Positions 12,421 through 20,882 of a stretch of 64,000 nucleotides of DNA are shown here, piece by piece. Source of the stretch: Pseudomonas sp. LFM046 (GTDB lineage Bacteria > Pseudomonadota > Gammaproteobacteria > Pseudomonadales > Pseudomonadaceae); assembly GCF_000949385.2 (NCBI RefSeq), contig NZ_JYKO02000001.1, positions 5,292,678 through 5,356,677 of the forward strand, read 5' to 3'. Under the pieces are notes generated by a model. That model was given only the letters and a program-made list of their open reading frames with translations. It made no database searches and was not told where the DNA came from. Made by a program: the position numbers and the translations under genes. Position 1 is the first letter of the stretch. Every line of letters begins with the position of its first letter.

Positions 12421-14391
12421 ATGCCCACCGCACATCAGCCAGCGCTGGCTTTCCCGCACCTCTTCGAGCCCCTGGAAATCCGTGGCAAGCGCCTGAAGAA
12501 CCGCATCATGTCCAGCGGTCACGACACCTCGATGCCCGCAGACAACCTGGTCAACGACCAACTCGTTGCCTACCACCGGGCCCGTGCCAAGGGTGGCGTC
12601 GGCCTGATCGTGCTGCAGGTGGCCGGGGTCCATGACAGCGCGCGTTACACCTCCCATGTGCTGATGGCCACCGACGACGCCTGCATCGAAGGCTACCGGC
12701 GCCTGGCCGAGGCCTGCCACGCCGAGGGCACCGTGGTGCTGTCCCAGGTCTTCCATCCGGGCCGGGAGATCATGGAGTCCGCCGACGGCTTGCTGGCCGT
12801 GGCCTGGTCCGCGTCCGCCTCCCCCAATGAACGATTCCGGGTGATGCCCCGGGCCCTGGACCAGGCAATGATCGACGAGATCGTCGCCGGCTACGGCGCC
12901 GCCGCCCGACGCCTCTGCGAAGCCGGCCTGGATGGCGTGGAGATTGTCGCCAGCCACGGCTACCTGCCTGCGCAATTCCTCAATCCGCGAGTGAACCGCC
13001 GCCAGGACGGCTACAACGGTGACCTGGACGCCCGCCTGCGCTTCCTCCGCGAAGTGATCCAGGCAGTCCGCGCCAACTGCTCCGAAGACTTCATCGTCGG
13101 CCTGCGCATCTCAGCCGACGAACGTGACCCGGAAGGCCTGACCGAGGACGAATCCCTCGCCGCCGTGCTGTCCCTGCAGGGGCAGCTGGATTACGTGCAC
13201 CTGGTGGCCGGCACCTCCGCGTCCCTCGGCGGCGCCATCCATATCGTCCCGCCCATGGCCATCGAGGCGGCCTACCTGGCGCCCACCGCCGGAAGCTTCA
13301 AGGCGCGCCTGGACATTCCGCTCTTCGTCACCGGTCGGATCAACCAGCCCCAGGAAGCCGAAACCATCCTCGCCCGAGGCCAGGCCGACGTCTGCGGCAT
13401 GACCCGGGCCCTGATCTGCGACCCGCAAATGCCGAACAAGGCCGGTGCCGGCCGCAGCGACGATGTGCGCGCCTGCATCGCCTGCAACCAGGCCTGCATC
13501 GGCCACTTCCACCGTGGTTACCCCATTTCCTGTATCCAGCACCCGGAGACCGGCCGCGAGCTCACCTACGACGAGCCGAAACCCGTAACCCTGCGCAAAC
13601 GGATCATGGTGGTGGGCGGCGGCCCGGCAGGCATGAAGGCTGCCGCAGTGGCGGCCCAGCGCGGCCATGACGTCACCCTCTACGAAGCCGGCAATCAGCT
13701 CGGCGGCCAGGTGCTGCTGGCCCAACTGCTGCCACGGCGGGCGGAATTCGGTGGCGCTGCCACCAACCTGCAGCGGGAAATGGAGCTGGCGGGGGTGAAG
13801 GTGCTGCGCAACGTCCGGGTCGATCGCGCGTTGGTGGAACAGGAACGCCCCGACCTGCTCATCCTCGCCACTGGCGCCAAACCCTACTGGCCGCCATTCG
13901 AGCGCGGCGGCGAGCTGCAGGTGGTGGACGCCTGGCAGGTGCTGCGAGGTGAGGTGCAACTGGGCCGCTCGGTACTGGTGACCGACTGGCGCGGCGACTG
14001 GATCGCCCCTGGGATTGCCGAGCGCCTGGCCCGCAATGGCCATCAGGTGCGCCTGGCGGTGAACGGCACCCATTGCGGCGAGAGCCTGCCCCTGTACGTC
14101 CGCGACCAGATGGCCGGTGAACTGCACAAGCTGGGCATTCCGCTCACGCCCTACGCCCGCCTCTACGGCTGCGACGACAGCACGGTGTACATGATGCACG
14201 CCGCCTGCAACGAACCGATGCTGTTCGAGGAGGTGGACACCCTGGTGCTCTGCCAGGGCCACGAGCCGGTGGACGACCTGGGAAGCGAGCTGGTCGGTCT
14301 GGTGGAGTTCCGTCGGATCGGCGACTGCCTGGCCCCGCGCACCGTGGAAGAGGCCATCTACGAGGGTCTGAAAGTCGCCTGGGAGATCTGA
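12421..14391 (+). CDS. NADH:flavin oxidoreductase / FAD-FeS protein (2,4-dienoyl-CoA reductase or DgcA type)
   Basis: A two-part flavoenzyme of 656 residues. Residues about 8-345 form an FMN-binding old-yellow-enzyme barrel (FEPLEIRGKRLKNRIMSSGH; SHGYLPAQFLNPRVNRR; VTGRINQPQEAE). A 4Fe-4S cysteine cluster follows: CIACNQACIGHF ... CIQHPETGRE. Residues from about 392 form a FAD/NAD Rossmann domain (RIMVVGGGPAGMKAA). This is the layout of 2,4-dienoyl-CoA reductase, trimethylamine dehydrogenase and the dimethylglycine demethylase DgcA. The second ATG (12421) has AGGAG seven bases upstream and was chosen over 12373. Being divergent to an amine-type receptor it may act on an N-methylated amine; that is inference. 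Confidence 0.85.
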   Translation: MPTAHQPALAFPHLFEPLEIRGKRLKNRIMSSGHDTSMPADNLVNDQLVAYHRARAKGGVGLIVLQVAGVHDSARYTSHVLMATDDACIEGYRRLAEACHAEGTVVLSQVFHPGREIMESADGLLAVAWSASASPNERFRVMPRALDQAMIDEIVAGYGAAARRLCEAGLDGVEIVASHGYLPAQFLNPRVNRRQDGYNGDLDARLRFLREVIQAVRANCSEDFIVGLRISADERDPEGLTEDESLAAVLSLQGQLDYVHLVAGTSASLGGAIHIVPPMAIEAAYLAPTAGSFKARLDIPLFVTGRINQPQEAETILARGQADVCGMTRALICDPQMPNKAGAGRSDDVRACIACNQACIGHFHRGYPISCIQHPETGRELTYDEPKPVTLRKRIMVVGGGPAGMKAAAVAAQRGHDVTLYEAGNQLGGQVLLAQLLPRRAEFGGAATNLQREMELAGVKVLRNVRVDRALVEQERPDLLILATGAKPYWPPFERGGELQVVDAWQVLRGEVQLGRSVLVTDWRGDWIAPGIAERLARNGHQVRLAVNGTHCGESLPLYVRDQMAGELHKLGIPLTPYARLYGCDDSTVYMMHAACNEPMLFEEVDTLVLCQGHEPVDDLGSELVGLVEFRRIGDCLAPRTVEEAIYEGLKVAWEI

Positions 14392-14452
14392 GTGTCGGCG
14401 GGGATCGTGGCTGCACTACAATGCCGCGATCCCGCATCCCATGGAGGGAACC

Positions 14453-15043
14453 ATGAGTCCCAGCCTGCCGTCGCCGAACGCCAACGCCGAGAGCCAGTTC
14501 CTCGGCACACGCATCCGGGCGCTGCGCAAACGCCAGGGCATGACCCTCAGCGAGCTGGCCGAACAGAGCAAGCTCACGGCCGGCTACATCAGCCAGCTGG
14601 AACGCAACCTGGCCTACCCCTCGATTCCGGCGCTGTTCAACATCGCGCGCAGCCTGGGCGTGACCATCCAGTGGTTCTTCGCCAGCGAAGCCCCCACCAG
14701 CGAAGCCGACCGCGGCTACGTGGTGCGCCGCAACGCCCGCACCAGCCTGCACTACGAAGACGGAATCACCGACGAACTGCTCAGCCCGCAGCCGCTGCGC
14801 CAGCTGGAAATGCTCCACTCGCGCTTCCCGCCCGGCACTTACAGCGAAGAGAGCTACAGCCACGAAGGTGAAGAAGCCGGCTATGTACTGAGCGGCGAAT
14901 TCGAACTCTGGGTCGGCGACCGCCATTTCCGCCTGCAGGAAGGCGACAGCTTCAGCTTCTCCAGCCAGGAGCCCCACCGCTACGGCAACCCCGGCGACAA
15001 GGATGCGCTGATCCTCTGGGTCATTACCCCGCCGACGTTCTGA
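14453..15043 (+). CDS. XRE-family regulator with C-terminal cupin domain
   Basis: A transcription factor of 196 residues: an N-terminal helix-turn-helix (FLGTRIRALRKRQGMTLSEL, then AGYISQLERNLAYPSIPALF) and a C-terminal cupin (SHEGEEAGYVLSGEFELWV; LQEGDSFSFSSQEPHRYGNPG) that normally senses a small ligand. It lies 61 bases behind the flavin oxidoreductase in the same orientation. ATG 14453 has AGGGA a few bases upstream; an earlier ATG at 14441 overlaps that site. Such regulators often control neighbouring polyamine, amino-acid or aldehyde catabolic genes, so I infer it regulates the divergent pair at 11185-14391. Confidence 0.9.
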   Translation: MSPSLPSPNANAESQFLGTRIRALRKRQGMTLSELAEQSKLTAGYISQLERNLAYPSIPALFNIARSLGVTIQWFFASEAPTSEADRGYVVRRNARTSLHYEDGITDELLSPQPLRQLEMLHSRFPPGTYSEESYSHEGEEAGYVLSGEFELWVGDRHFRLQEGDSFSFSSQEPHRYGNPGDKDALILWVITPPTF

Positions 15044-15063
15044 GCCCCTGACGAGGCATCTCC

Positions 15064-15161
15064 TGTAGGGGCGAATTCATTCGCCAAGGGCGGCGAAGCC
15101 GCCCCTTTGGAGACCGGAGCGCAGACCTTCGGCCTGCTTGGCGATTGAAATCGCCCCTACA
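15064..15161. repeat. REP/MITE-like element with 25-base terminal inverted repeats
   Basis: The left end (TGTAGGGGCGAATTCATTCG...) and right end (...CGAAATCGCCCCTACA type) are inverted copies over 25 bases with two mismatches; the 98-base element also holds inner hairpins GGGCGGC-GAA-GCCGCCC and GCAGACC-..-GGCCTGC style. It fills the gap between the convergent XRE-cupin and waaA genes. TGTAGGGGCGAATTC ends are a familiar dispersed repeat in pseudomonad genomes. Confidence 0.75.
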
Positions 15162-15178
15162 ACAAAGCTCACCAGCAC

Positions 15179-16447
15179 TCAGTGCAGCAGCCGCGAAAGT
15201 CCGGCCAGCAATCGCTCCAATGCGCCCTGATTGGCCCTCAGCACCGATAGCCCCGCCTCGTGCATGGCCCCAGCGCGAACCGGGTCGGCCCAGAGCCCGC
15301 CCACTTGCGTGGCCAGCTCGCCAGCATCGGCCACCTCGGCCAAGGCGCCAGCCTCACGCAGCTGCGCGGCAATTTCCAGGAAGTTGAACAGGTGTGGTCC
15401 CGACAGCACCGGCTTGCCCAGGGCCGCCGGCTCCAGCAGGTTGTGCCCGCCGTTGGGCACCAGGCTGCCGCCGACGAAGGCGATATCCGCCAGAGCGTAG
15501 AGGAACAGCAGTTCGCCCATGGTGTCACCCACCAGCACCTGGGTCTGCGCCGAGACCGCCTCGCCGGAAGAGCGCCGCACCGCCGCGAAGCCTTCCCGAC
15601 GGCAGAGCTCGAATACCGAACCGAAGCGCTCAGGGTGGCGCGGTACCAGAATCAGCAGCGCATCCGGACGGCGCGCCAGCAGCGCCTTGTGGGCGGCGAG
15701 CACAATTTCGTCCTCCCCCGCATGGGTGCTGGCGGCGATCCACACCGGCCGAGCCTCGGCGCGCCACTGGCCGCGCAGCTCGGCGGCGCGCTGCGGCAGC
15801 GCAGGGTCAATACGCAAGTCGTACTTGATCGAGCCGGTCACCCCCACGCATTCCGGGCGGGCGCCCAGGGCACGGAAGCGCTGGGCCTCGGCCTCGGTCT
15901 GCACAGCGATCCAGCTCAGCTCCGCCAGCATGGGCGCGGTGAGCTTGCCGAAACGCGCATAGCCTCGCGCCGACCGCTCGGACAACCGGGCGTTGGCCAG
16001 TACCACTGGAATGCCGCGACGAGCGCACTGGTGGATGTGGTTGGGCCAGAGCTCGGTTTCCATGATCACCGCCAGCTTCGGCCCCGTCCGGTCAAGGAAG
16101 CGCGCCGCCGCCCAGGGCAGGTCATAGGGCAGGTAGCAATGCTGCACCCGGTCGCCGAACAGGGCGCGGATGCGCTCCGATCCGGTGGGGGTCATGCAGG
16201 TGATGGTGATTGGCAGGTCCGGATGGCGCTCCAGCAGGGCGCGAACCATCGGCGCAGCGGCGATGCTCTCGCCCACCGACACAGCGTGGACCCAGATACC
16301 GCCGGGCTTGCTCGGCGGCAGGCCGAAGGCGAAACGTTCACCAATGCGCCGTGCGTATGCCGGTGCCCGCCAGGCCCGCCAGGCCAGACGCAAGGCCACC
16401 AGGGGCAGGCCGAGATGGAACAGCAGGGTATAGAGGGTGCGATTCAT
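15179..16447 (-). CDS. waaA: 3-deoxy-D-manno-octulosonic acid (Kdo) transferase WaaA
   Basis: Adds Kdo from CMP-Kdo to lipid IVA, the first step of LPS core building at the inner membrane. The 422-residue protein has an N-terminal membrane anchor (TLYTLLFHLGLPLVALRLA), the GT30 N-domain with HAVSVGES in which Glu60 matches the known catalytic base, METELWPN, GSIKYD and, in the C-domain, PRHPERF and GGSLVPNGGHNLLEPAALGKPV. Length fits the family. The ATG start is 48 bases from the stop of the LysR gene. Its separation from the main waa block is normal in Pseudomonas. Confidence 0.96.
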   Translation of the reverse strand: MNRTLYTLLFHLGLPLVALRLAWRAWRAPAYARRIGERFAFGLPPSKPGGIWVHAVSVGESIAAAPMVRALLERHPDLPITITCMTPTGSERIRALFGDRVQHCYLPYDLPWAAARFLDRTGPKLAVIMETELWPNHIHQCARRGIPVVLANARLSERSARGYARFGKLTAPMLAELSWIAVQTEAEAQRFRALGARPECVGVTGSIKYDLRIDPALPQRAAELRGQWRAEARPVWIAASTHAGEDEIVLAAHKALLARRPDALLILVPRHPERFGSVFELCRREGFAAVRRSSGEAVSAQTQVLVGDTMGELLFLYALADIAFVGGSLVPNGGHNLLEPAALGKPVLSGPHLFNFLEIAAQLREAGALAEVADAGELATQVGGLWADPVRAGAMHEAGLSVLRANQGALERLLAGLSRLLH

Positions 16448-16495
16448 GGGCGCGGAGCTTAGCGTGACTCGCCTCTGATGGCACTCCCGACGTGC

Positions 16496-17380
16496 TCAAC
16501 CCATGGCTTGCAGGTGCTCCGCCAGGCTGTCCGCCAGCCAGAGCGCCGCCGGGCCAAGGGCCTCATCCCTGCGGCAGACCAGCTCCACCACCAGGGACGG
16601 CGGCGTCCAGTCGCTGCGCAGCTCCAGCAGCTGCCCCTGGTAGGCGGGGTACTGGGCCACATGCTTGGGCAGCCACGCCCACCCCAGGCCCCGCATCACC
16701 AATTCGGCCATGACGTAGAAGCTGTCGGCGCGCCAGACCTGCGGGCCAAGCTGCTCGCCGCCAGGATAGTGGCTGTCCTGGGGCGCCATGAGGATCTGCC
16801 GGTGGCGCACCAATTCGCGGCCGTCGGCGTAGCGTTGCTGTGCCAGGGCATGGCCGGCGCCACAGACGGTGACCATCTCGATGGTGCCCAGGCGCTGACG
16901 CTCCAGGGCATCGGGCATGTGTTCATGGTGAAACAGCAGCCCGAGGTCGGCACGACGCTCCAACAGCTTGCGCGCCACGTCGCCCTGGGCGCTGCTGGCC
17001 AGTTGCACCTCCAGCATGGGAAAGGCTGTGCCCAGTGCCTCCAGGCTGGCCAGCACCGGCTGGTAGGGCATGGCTTCATCCTGGGCGAGACGCAACCGGG
17101 CTTCTTCGCCCCGTGCCAGCCCCAGGGCCCGTCCGTCCAGACGCTGGCATTGGCGCAGCAGCTCCCGCGCTTCCTCCAGCAACGCCGCGCCCGCCGCCGT
17201 CAATCGCGGCTGCCGGCCACTGCTGCGGTCGAACAGTTGTACGCCAAGGTCCTCTTCCAGCAAGGCGATGCCGCTGCTCACTGCAGACTGGGCGCGGCGC
17301 AACTGGCGCGCCACGGCGGAAAAGGACTGGCCTTCGGCAACGCCGACGAATAAGCGGATCTGTTCCAGGTTCCATTGCAT
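16496..17380 (-). CDS. LysR-family transcriptional regulator
   Basis: A 294-residue LysR-type regulator: N-terminal winged helix (NLEQIRLFVGVAEGQSFSAVARQLRRAQSAVSSGI) and a periplasmic-fold effector domain from about residue 90. The ATG at 17380 gives the normal LysR start; a longer open frame to 17449 would run through the operator. It is divergent to an EmrE-type efflux gene with a clear T-N11-A palindrome between them, so it most likely autoregulates and controls that gene. The inducer is unknown. Confidence 0.92.
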   Translation of the reverse strand: MQWNLEQIRLFVGVAEGQSFSAVARQLRRAQSAVSSGIALLEEDLGVQLFDRSSGRQPRLTAAGAALLEEARELLRQCQRLDGRALGLARGEEARLRLAQDEAMPYQPVLASLEALGTAFPMLEVQLASSAQGDVARKLLERRADLGLLFHHEHMPDALERQRLGTIEMVTVCGAGHALAQQRYADGRELVRHRQILMAPQDSHYPGGEQLGPQVWRADSFYVMAELVMRGLGWAWLPKHVAQYPAYQGQLLELRSDWTPPSLVVELVCRRDEALGPAALWLADSLAEHLQAMG

Positions 17381-17388
17381 GGCGAACA

Positions 17389-17411
17389 ACCTATCTCCAA
17401 ACCAGATAGGT
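17389..17411. promoter_or_regulatory. LysR-type operator ACCTATCT-N7-AGATAGGT
   Basis: A perfect 8-base inverted repeat with a seven-base centre, containing the T-N11-A core of LysR binding sites. It starts 9 bases upstream of the LysR ATG and ends 61 bases before the emrE start, the usual place for a recognition site in divergent LysR pairs. Confidence 0.7.
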
Positions 17412-17472
17412 AATGACTTTATCCCATCATCAGGAAGCCTAGAATCCACCCCATCGCACAGGAGGCCCGACC

Positions 17473-17805
17473 ATGACCGGCTACATCTATCTCGCTATCG
17501 CCATTGCCGCCGAAGTGATCGCCACGACCTCGATGAAGGCCATCGACGGCTTCAACAAGCCGCTGCCCCTGATCCTGGTGATCGGCGGCTACGCCATCGC
17601 CTTCTGGATGCTGACCATGGTGGTGCGCAGTATCCCGGTGGGCATCGCCTACGCCATCTGGGCCGGTCTCGGGATCGTGCTGGTGAGCGTCGCCGCACTG
17701 GTGCTTTACCAGCAGAAACTGGATACCCCGGCGGTGCTGGGCATGGGGCTGATCGTCTCCGGCGTCGTCGTGATCCAGCTGTTTTCCAACAGCACGGGCC
17801 ATTGA
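17473..17805 (+). CDS. emrE: Small multidrug resistance (EmrE-type) efflux protein
   Basis: A 110-residue inner-membrane drug/proton antiporter with four membrane helices. The essential Glu sits in YIYLAIAIAAEVIATTSMK (Glu14 by count from Met1), followed by GIAYAIWAGLGIVLVS and QKLDTPAVLGMGLIVSGVVVI; these align well with E. coli EmrE, including the GIAYAIW motif. Substrates of the family are quaternary ammonium cations and dyes. GGAGG precedes the start. It is divergent to and probably regulated by the LysR protein at 16496-17380, and is followed by a strong terminator. Confidence 0.93.
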   Translation: MTGYIYLAIAIAAEVIATTSMKAIDGFNKPLPLILVIGGYAIAFWMLTMVVRSIPVGIAYAIWAGLGIVLVSVAALVLYQQKLDTPAVLGMGLIVSGVVVIQLFSNSTGH

Positions 17806-17829
17806 ACCGGCTGTAGCCGCAGCAGGACG

Positions 17830-17862
17830 AACAGGGGCGCTATACTGCGCCCCTGTTTTTTT
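17830..17862 (+). terminator. Rho-independent terminator after emrE
   Basis: ACAGGGGCGC-TATACT-GCGCCCCTGT followed by seven T residues, 25 bases after the emrE stop and 18 bases before the next start codon. The loop TATACT resembles a -10 hexamer, but the hairpin plus T-run is the clear signal. Confidence 0.85.
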
Positions 17863-17879
17863 CGAGGCGCCTGCAACCC

Positions 17880-19055
17880 ATGGCCGAATCCCTTTCCACC
17901 GATGTGCTCATCCTGGGCGGCGGCATCGCCGGCCTCTGGCTCAACGCCCGCCTGCGCAAACAGGGCTTCGCCACCCTCCTGGTGGAGAACGCCAGCCTCG
18001 GCGGCGGCCAGAGCGTGAAGTCCCAGGGAATCATCCACGGTGGCGCCAAGTACGCCCTGCACGGCGCCCTGACCGGCGCCTCCGAGGCCATTGCCGATAT
18101 GCCGCGCCGCTGGCGTGACGCCCTGGCCGGCAGCGGCGAACTGGATCTCTCCGGCGTGCGCCTGCTCTCCGACGCCCACTACCTCTGGTCGCCCGGGACC
18201 CTGGCCGGCAACCTCACCAGCTTCTTCGCCAGCAAGGCGGTGCGCGGTCGCGTCGACCAGGTGAAGGGCGACGCCCTGCCCCCCGCGCTGCAGCATCCGA
18301 AATTCAAGGGCAAGGTCTATCGCCTGGCCGAACTCGTACTGGACGTTCCCAGCCTGATCAACCGCCTGGCGGAACTGGCCGGCGATGGCCTGCTGGCCGC
18401 CCGCGAGATCGAACCGCTGCTGGAAGATGGCCAGCTCAAGGGGTTGCGCATCGACAGCCGTGAAGTGCGCGCCCAGCGCATCGTCCTCAGCGCCGGCGCC
18501 GGCAACCAGGGCCTGATCGAGGCCCTGGGGCTGAGCCAGCCGGCCATGCAGCGCCGCCCGCTGCACATGGTGATGGTCAAGGCGCCCAGCCTGAAACCCC
18601 TCTACGCCCACTGCCTGGGTGGCGGCCCCAAGCCGCGCATCACCGTCACCAGCCATCCGGCCGCCGACGGCCAGTGGGTCTGGTATCTGGGCGGCGACCT
18701 GGCTGAAGCCGACGGCGTGGCCCGCAACGAAGCCGAGCAGATCGCCGCCGCCGAACAGGAACTGCACCAGCTGCTGCCCTGGATCGACCTCTCCGCCGCC
18801 CAATGGGCGACCCTGCGGGTGGATCGTGCCGAGCCGGCGCAAAGCGGCCTGGTTCGCCCGGACAACGCCTTCCTCCATGAGCAAGGTGCACTGCTGGTGG
18901 GCTGGCCCACCAAGCTGGCCCTGGCGCCGGACTTCGCCGACCGCGTGCTGGCCGCCTTCGAGCGCGACGGCGTACGTCCGGCTTCCCATTCCCCCCTGCC
19001 CGCCCTGCCCCGTCCGCCGGTGGCGCAGCCCGCCTGGGAGGAGCTGCTGGGATGA
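17880..19055 (+). CDS. FAD-dependent oxidoreductase (DAO/LhgO-like)
   Basis: A 391-residue flavoprotein of the D-amino-acid oxidase/glycerol-3-phosphate dehydrogenase superfamily. It opens with the FAD Rossmann motif DVLILGGGIAGLWLNARLRKQG and has SLGGGQSVKSQGIIHGGAKYA as the second flavin-contact loop. The C-terminal half includes VDRAEPAQSGLVRPDNAFL. The donor substrate cannot be told from sequence. Its stop overlaps the start of the aldo-keto reductase by 4 bases (ATGA), so the two are translationally coupled. The pair is also present at this place in P. aeruginosa, as I recall. Confidence 0.85.
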   Translation: MAESLSTDVLILGGGIAGLWLNARLRKQGFATLLVENASLGGGQSVKSQGIIHGGAKYALHGALTGASEAIADMPRRWRDALAGSGELDLSGVRLLSDAHYLWSPGTLAGNLTSFFASKAVRGRVDQVKGDALPPALQHPKFKGKVYRLAELVLDVPSLINRLAELAGDGLLAAREIEPLLEDGQLKGLRIDSREVRAQRIVLSAGAGNQGLIEALGLSQPAMQRRPLHMVMVKAPSLKPLYAHCLGGGPKPRITVTSHPAADGQWVWYLGGDLAEADGVARNEAEQIAAAEQELHQLLPWIDLSAAQWATLRVDRAEPAQSGLVRPDNAFLHEQGALLVGWPTKLALAPDFADRVLAAFERDGVRPASHSPLPALPRPPVAQPAWEELLG

Positions 19056-19858
19056 ACGACCTGCACAGCCTCCACCGCCCGCTGGGCGACACCGGCCTGG
19101 TGGTTTCCCCGCTGGGCCTGGGCACCGTCAAGCTGGGCCGCGACCAGGGCGTGAAATACCCCAGCGGCTTCACCATTCCCGATGACGCCGAAGCCCGCCA
19201 GCTGCTGGCCCTGGCCCGCGACCTCGGCCTCAACCTGATCGACACCGCGCCGGCCTACGGCCGCAGCGAGGAACGCCTTGGCCCGCTGCTGCGCGGCCAG
19301 CGCCAGGAGTGGGTCATCGTCAGCAAGGTCGGCGAAGAGTTCGAGAACGGGCTCTCCCGTTTCGACTTCAGCCCCGAACACACGCGCTTCTCCGTCGAAC
19401 GCAGCCTGAAACGCCTGGAGACCGACTTCATCGACCTGGTCCTGGTGCATTCCGACGGCAATGACCTGGACGTCCTGCGCAACAGCGGCGTCTACGAGAC
19501 CCTCGCCGAGCTGAAGCAGGCCGGCAAGATTCGCGCCTTCGGTCTTTCCGGCAAGACGGTGGACGGCGGCCTGCTGGCCCTGGAGCAGGGCGACTGCGCC
19601 ATGGTCACCTACAACCTCAACGAGCAGAGCGAGAAGCCGGTGCTCGACTTCGCGGTGCAACAAAACAAGGGCATCCTGATCAAGAAGGGCCTGGCCAGCG
19701 GCCATGCCTGCCTGGAGTCGGGCATGGATCCGGTGCGTGCGAGCTTCGAACTGATCTTCGGTCACCCCGGGGTGACGAGCGCGATAATCGGGACGATCAA
19801 TCCAGTGCATCTGACCCATAATGTCGCGACGGCCGCCGCAGTCATCGGAGGCCGCTAG
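19052..19858 (+). CDS. Aldo/keto reductase
   Basis: A 268-residue TIM-barrel oxidoreductase of the AKR superfamily. Motifs include LGLGTVKLGRDQG, LIDTAPAYGRSEERLGPLL (catalytic Asp and Tyr), VIVSKVGEEF (catalytic Lys), LVLVHSDGND (catalytic His) and the C-terminal TSAIIGTINPVHLTHNV for the cofactor phosphate. It is shorter than the 310-330 usual for large AKRs but includes all four catalytic positions. It is coupled by a 4-base overlap to the upstream FAD oxidoreductase, suggesting they act on related metabolites. The substrate is unknown. Confidence 0.9.
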   Translation: MNDLHSLHRPLGDTGLVVSPLGLGTVKLGRDQGVKYPSGFTIPDDAEARQLLALARDLGLNLIDTAPAYGRSEERLGPLLRGQRQEWVIVSKVGEEFENGLSRFDFSPEHTRFSVERSLKRLETDFIDLVLVHSDGNDLDVLRNSGVYETLAELKQAGKIRAFGLSGKTVDGGLLALEQGDCAMVTYNLNEQSEKPVLDFAVQQNKGILIKKGLASGHACLESGMDPVRASFELIFGHPGVTSAIIGTINPVHLTHNVATAAAVIGGR

Positions 19859-19885
19859 CCGAGCCCCACGCCAGCAGGAGCCGAC

Positions 19886-20791
19886 ATGCCGCGAATCCTC
19901 GCCCGCAAGGACCCAAGCGCTTTCAAGACCCTTCCGCTGCATGTCGAAGCCAGCGCCAATGCCCTGAGCTACCAGAGCCTGGGGCGGCCGCTGAACTTCG
20001 CCCAGATGCTCCAGCGGCGCCGCCCGGTTGAGGTCAGCGACAGCCAGCGCTTCGCGGTCGAACTGGCGAACCTCGGCGTCTCGGTTCGGCTGACCCTGAA
20101 CCTCCATGGGCGGGACTACTGGCTGCTGGTGCGCCAGCGCCGGCAGGACCGTGGCGATACCGTGCTCAAGCTGATTTCCGGGTACGTCCCGGCCCACGAG
20201 CTGAACCTGCCCCTGCTCACCGCCATCCAGGAAGTGGCGGAAGAGTGTCTGATCGAAACCCCCGATGGCTGGCTGGCCGGTCGCTTCGCCGACACCTGGC
20301 TACCCACGCCGTACCAGCGCCCGCTGCGTTACCGCGAGGCCAGCCACTTCCGCCTGAGCCCGCTCTCCGGCGCCGCGCGGCCGGTGCACAATGGCAAGTT
20401 GACACTGCTGGAACGGCCCGAAGCCTATGTCCACCTGCCCACCGCGTCCCTGCAGCTGGTCTACGACCTGCGCCTGGACCTGCCCCGGGACAGCCACCAG
20501 ATCAGCCTCTTCCACGTGGACGAAGTGCTGCACGACGGCGAACTGGTGGCCTGTCTGGACCGCCGCCGCCCCGACATCTACCTGCTGCCGCTGCACCAGG
20601 GCCAGCCCACCGGCGAACTGCTGACCCTGCGTAACGGCGAGTTCAAGGCCGCCAGCACCCGCGGCGTCTGGCTGTCCGAAAGCTTCGCGGAACAGGATGG
20701 CTGGCTGGTGCATGACGAGCGGGTGCGCTGGCGGGACTGGCTGGCGCGAGTAGGAACGGCCCGGCCAACTGGAAAGAAGATCGCCTGCTGA
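19886..20791 (+). CDS. Conserved Pseudomonas protein with degenerate Nudix-like box
   Basis: A 301-residue protein without a signal peptide or membrane segment. I recognise the gene only by its conserved place behind the aldo-keto reductase; homologues are sometimes labelled metal ABC transporter ATPase, yet no Walker A or B motif is visible. Instead residues about 99-123 read GYVPAHE followed by QEVAEECL, which resembles a Nudix box (G-x5-E ... R-E-U-x-E-E) with a two-residue insertion and Gln for Arg. Strand-like segments before and after would fit a Nudix fold. Activity is uncertain because the box is imperfect. It starts 27 bases after the aldo-keto reductase, with GGAG upstream. Confidence 0.75.
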   Translation: MPRILARKDPSAFKTLPLHVEASANALSYQSLGRPLNFAQMLQRRRPVEVSDSQRFAVELANLGVSVRLTLNLHGRDYWLLVRQRRQDRGDTVLKLISGYVPAHELNLPLLTAIQEVAEECLIETPDGWLAGRFADTWLPTPYQRPLRYREASHFRLSPLSGAARPVHNGKLTLLERPEAYVHLPTASLQLVYDLRLDLPRDSHQISLFHVDEVLHDGELVACLDRRRPDIYLLPLHQGQPTGELLTLRNGEFKAASTRGVWLSESFAEQDGWLVHDERVRWRDWLARVGTARPTGKKIAC

Positions 20792-20882
20792 AAGACGGGG
20801 TGCGTAGAGCGCCCCGGCAGGAGTGATCTCGCGCCACGTTTCTGCTCCCAGGCTTTCCTTTCCAGGCCCGCCCTCGTTTCGA

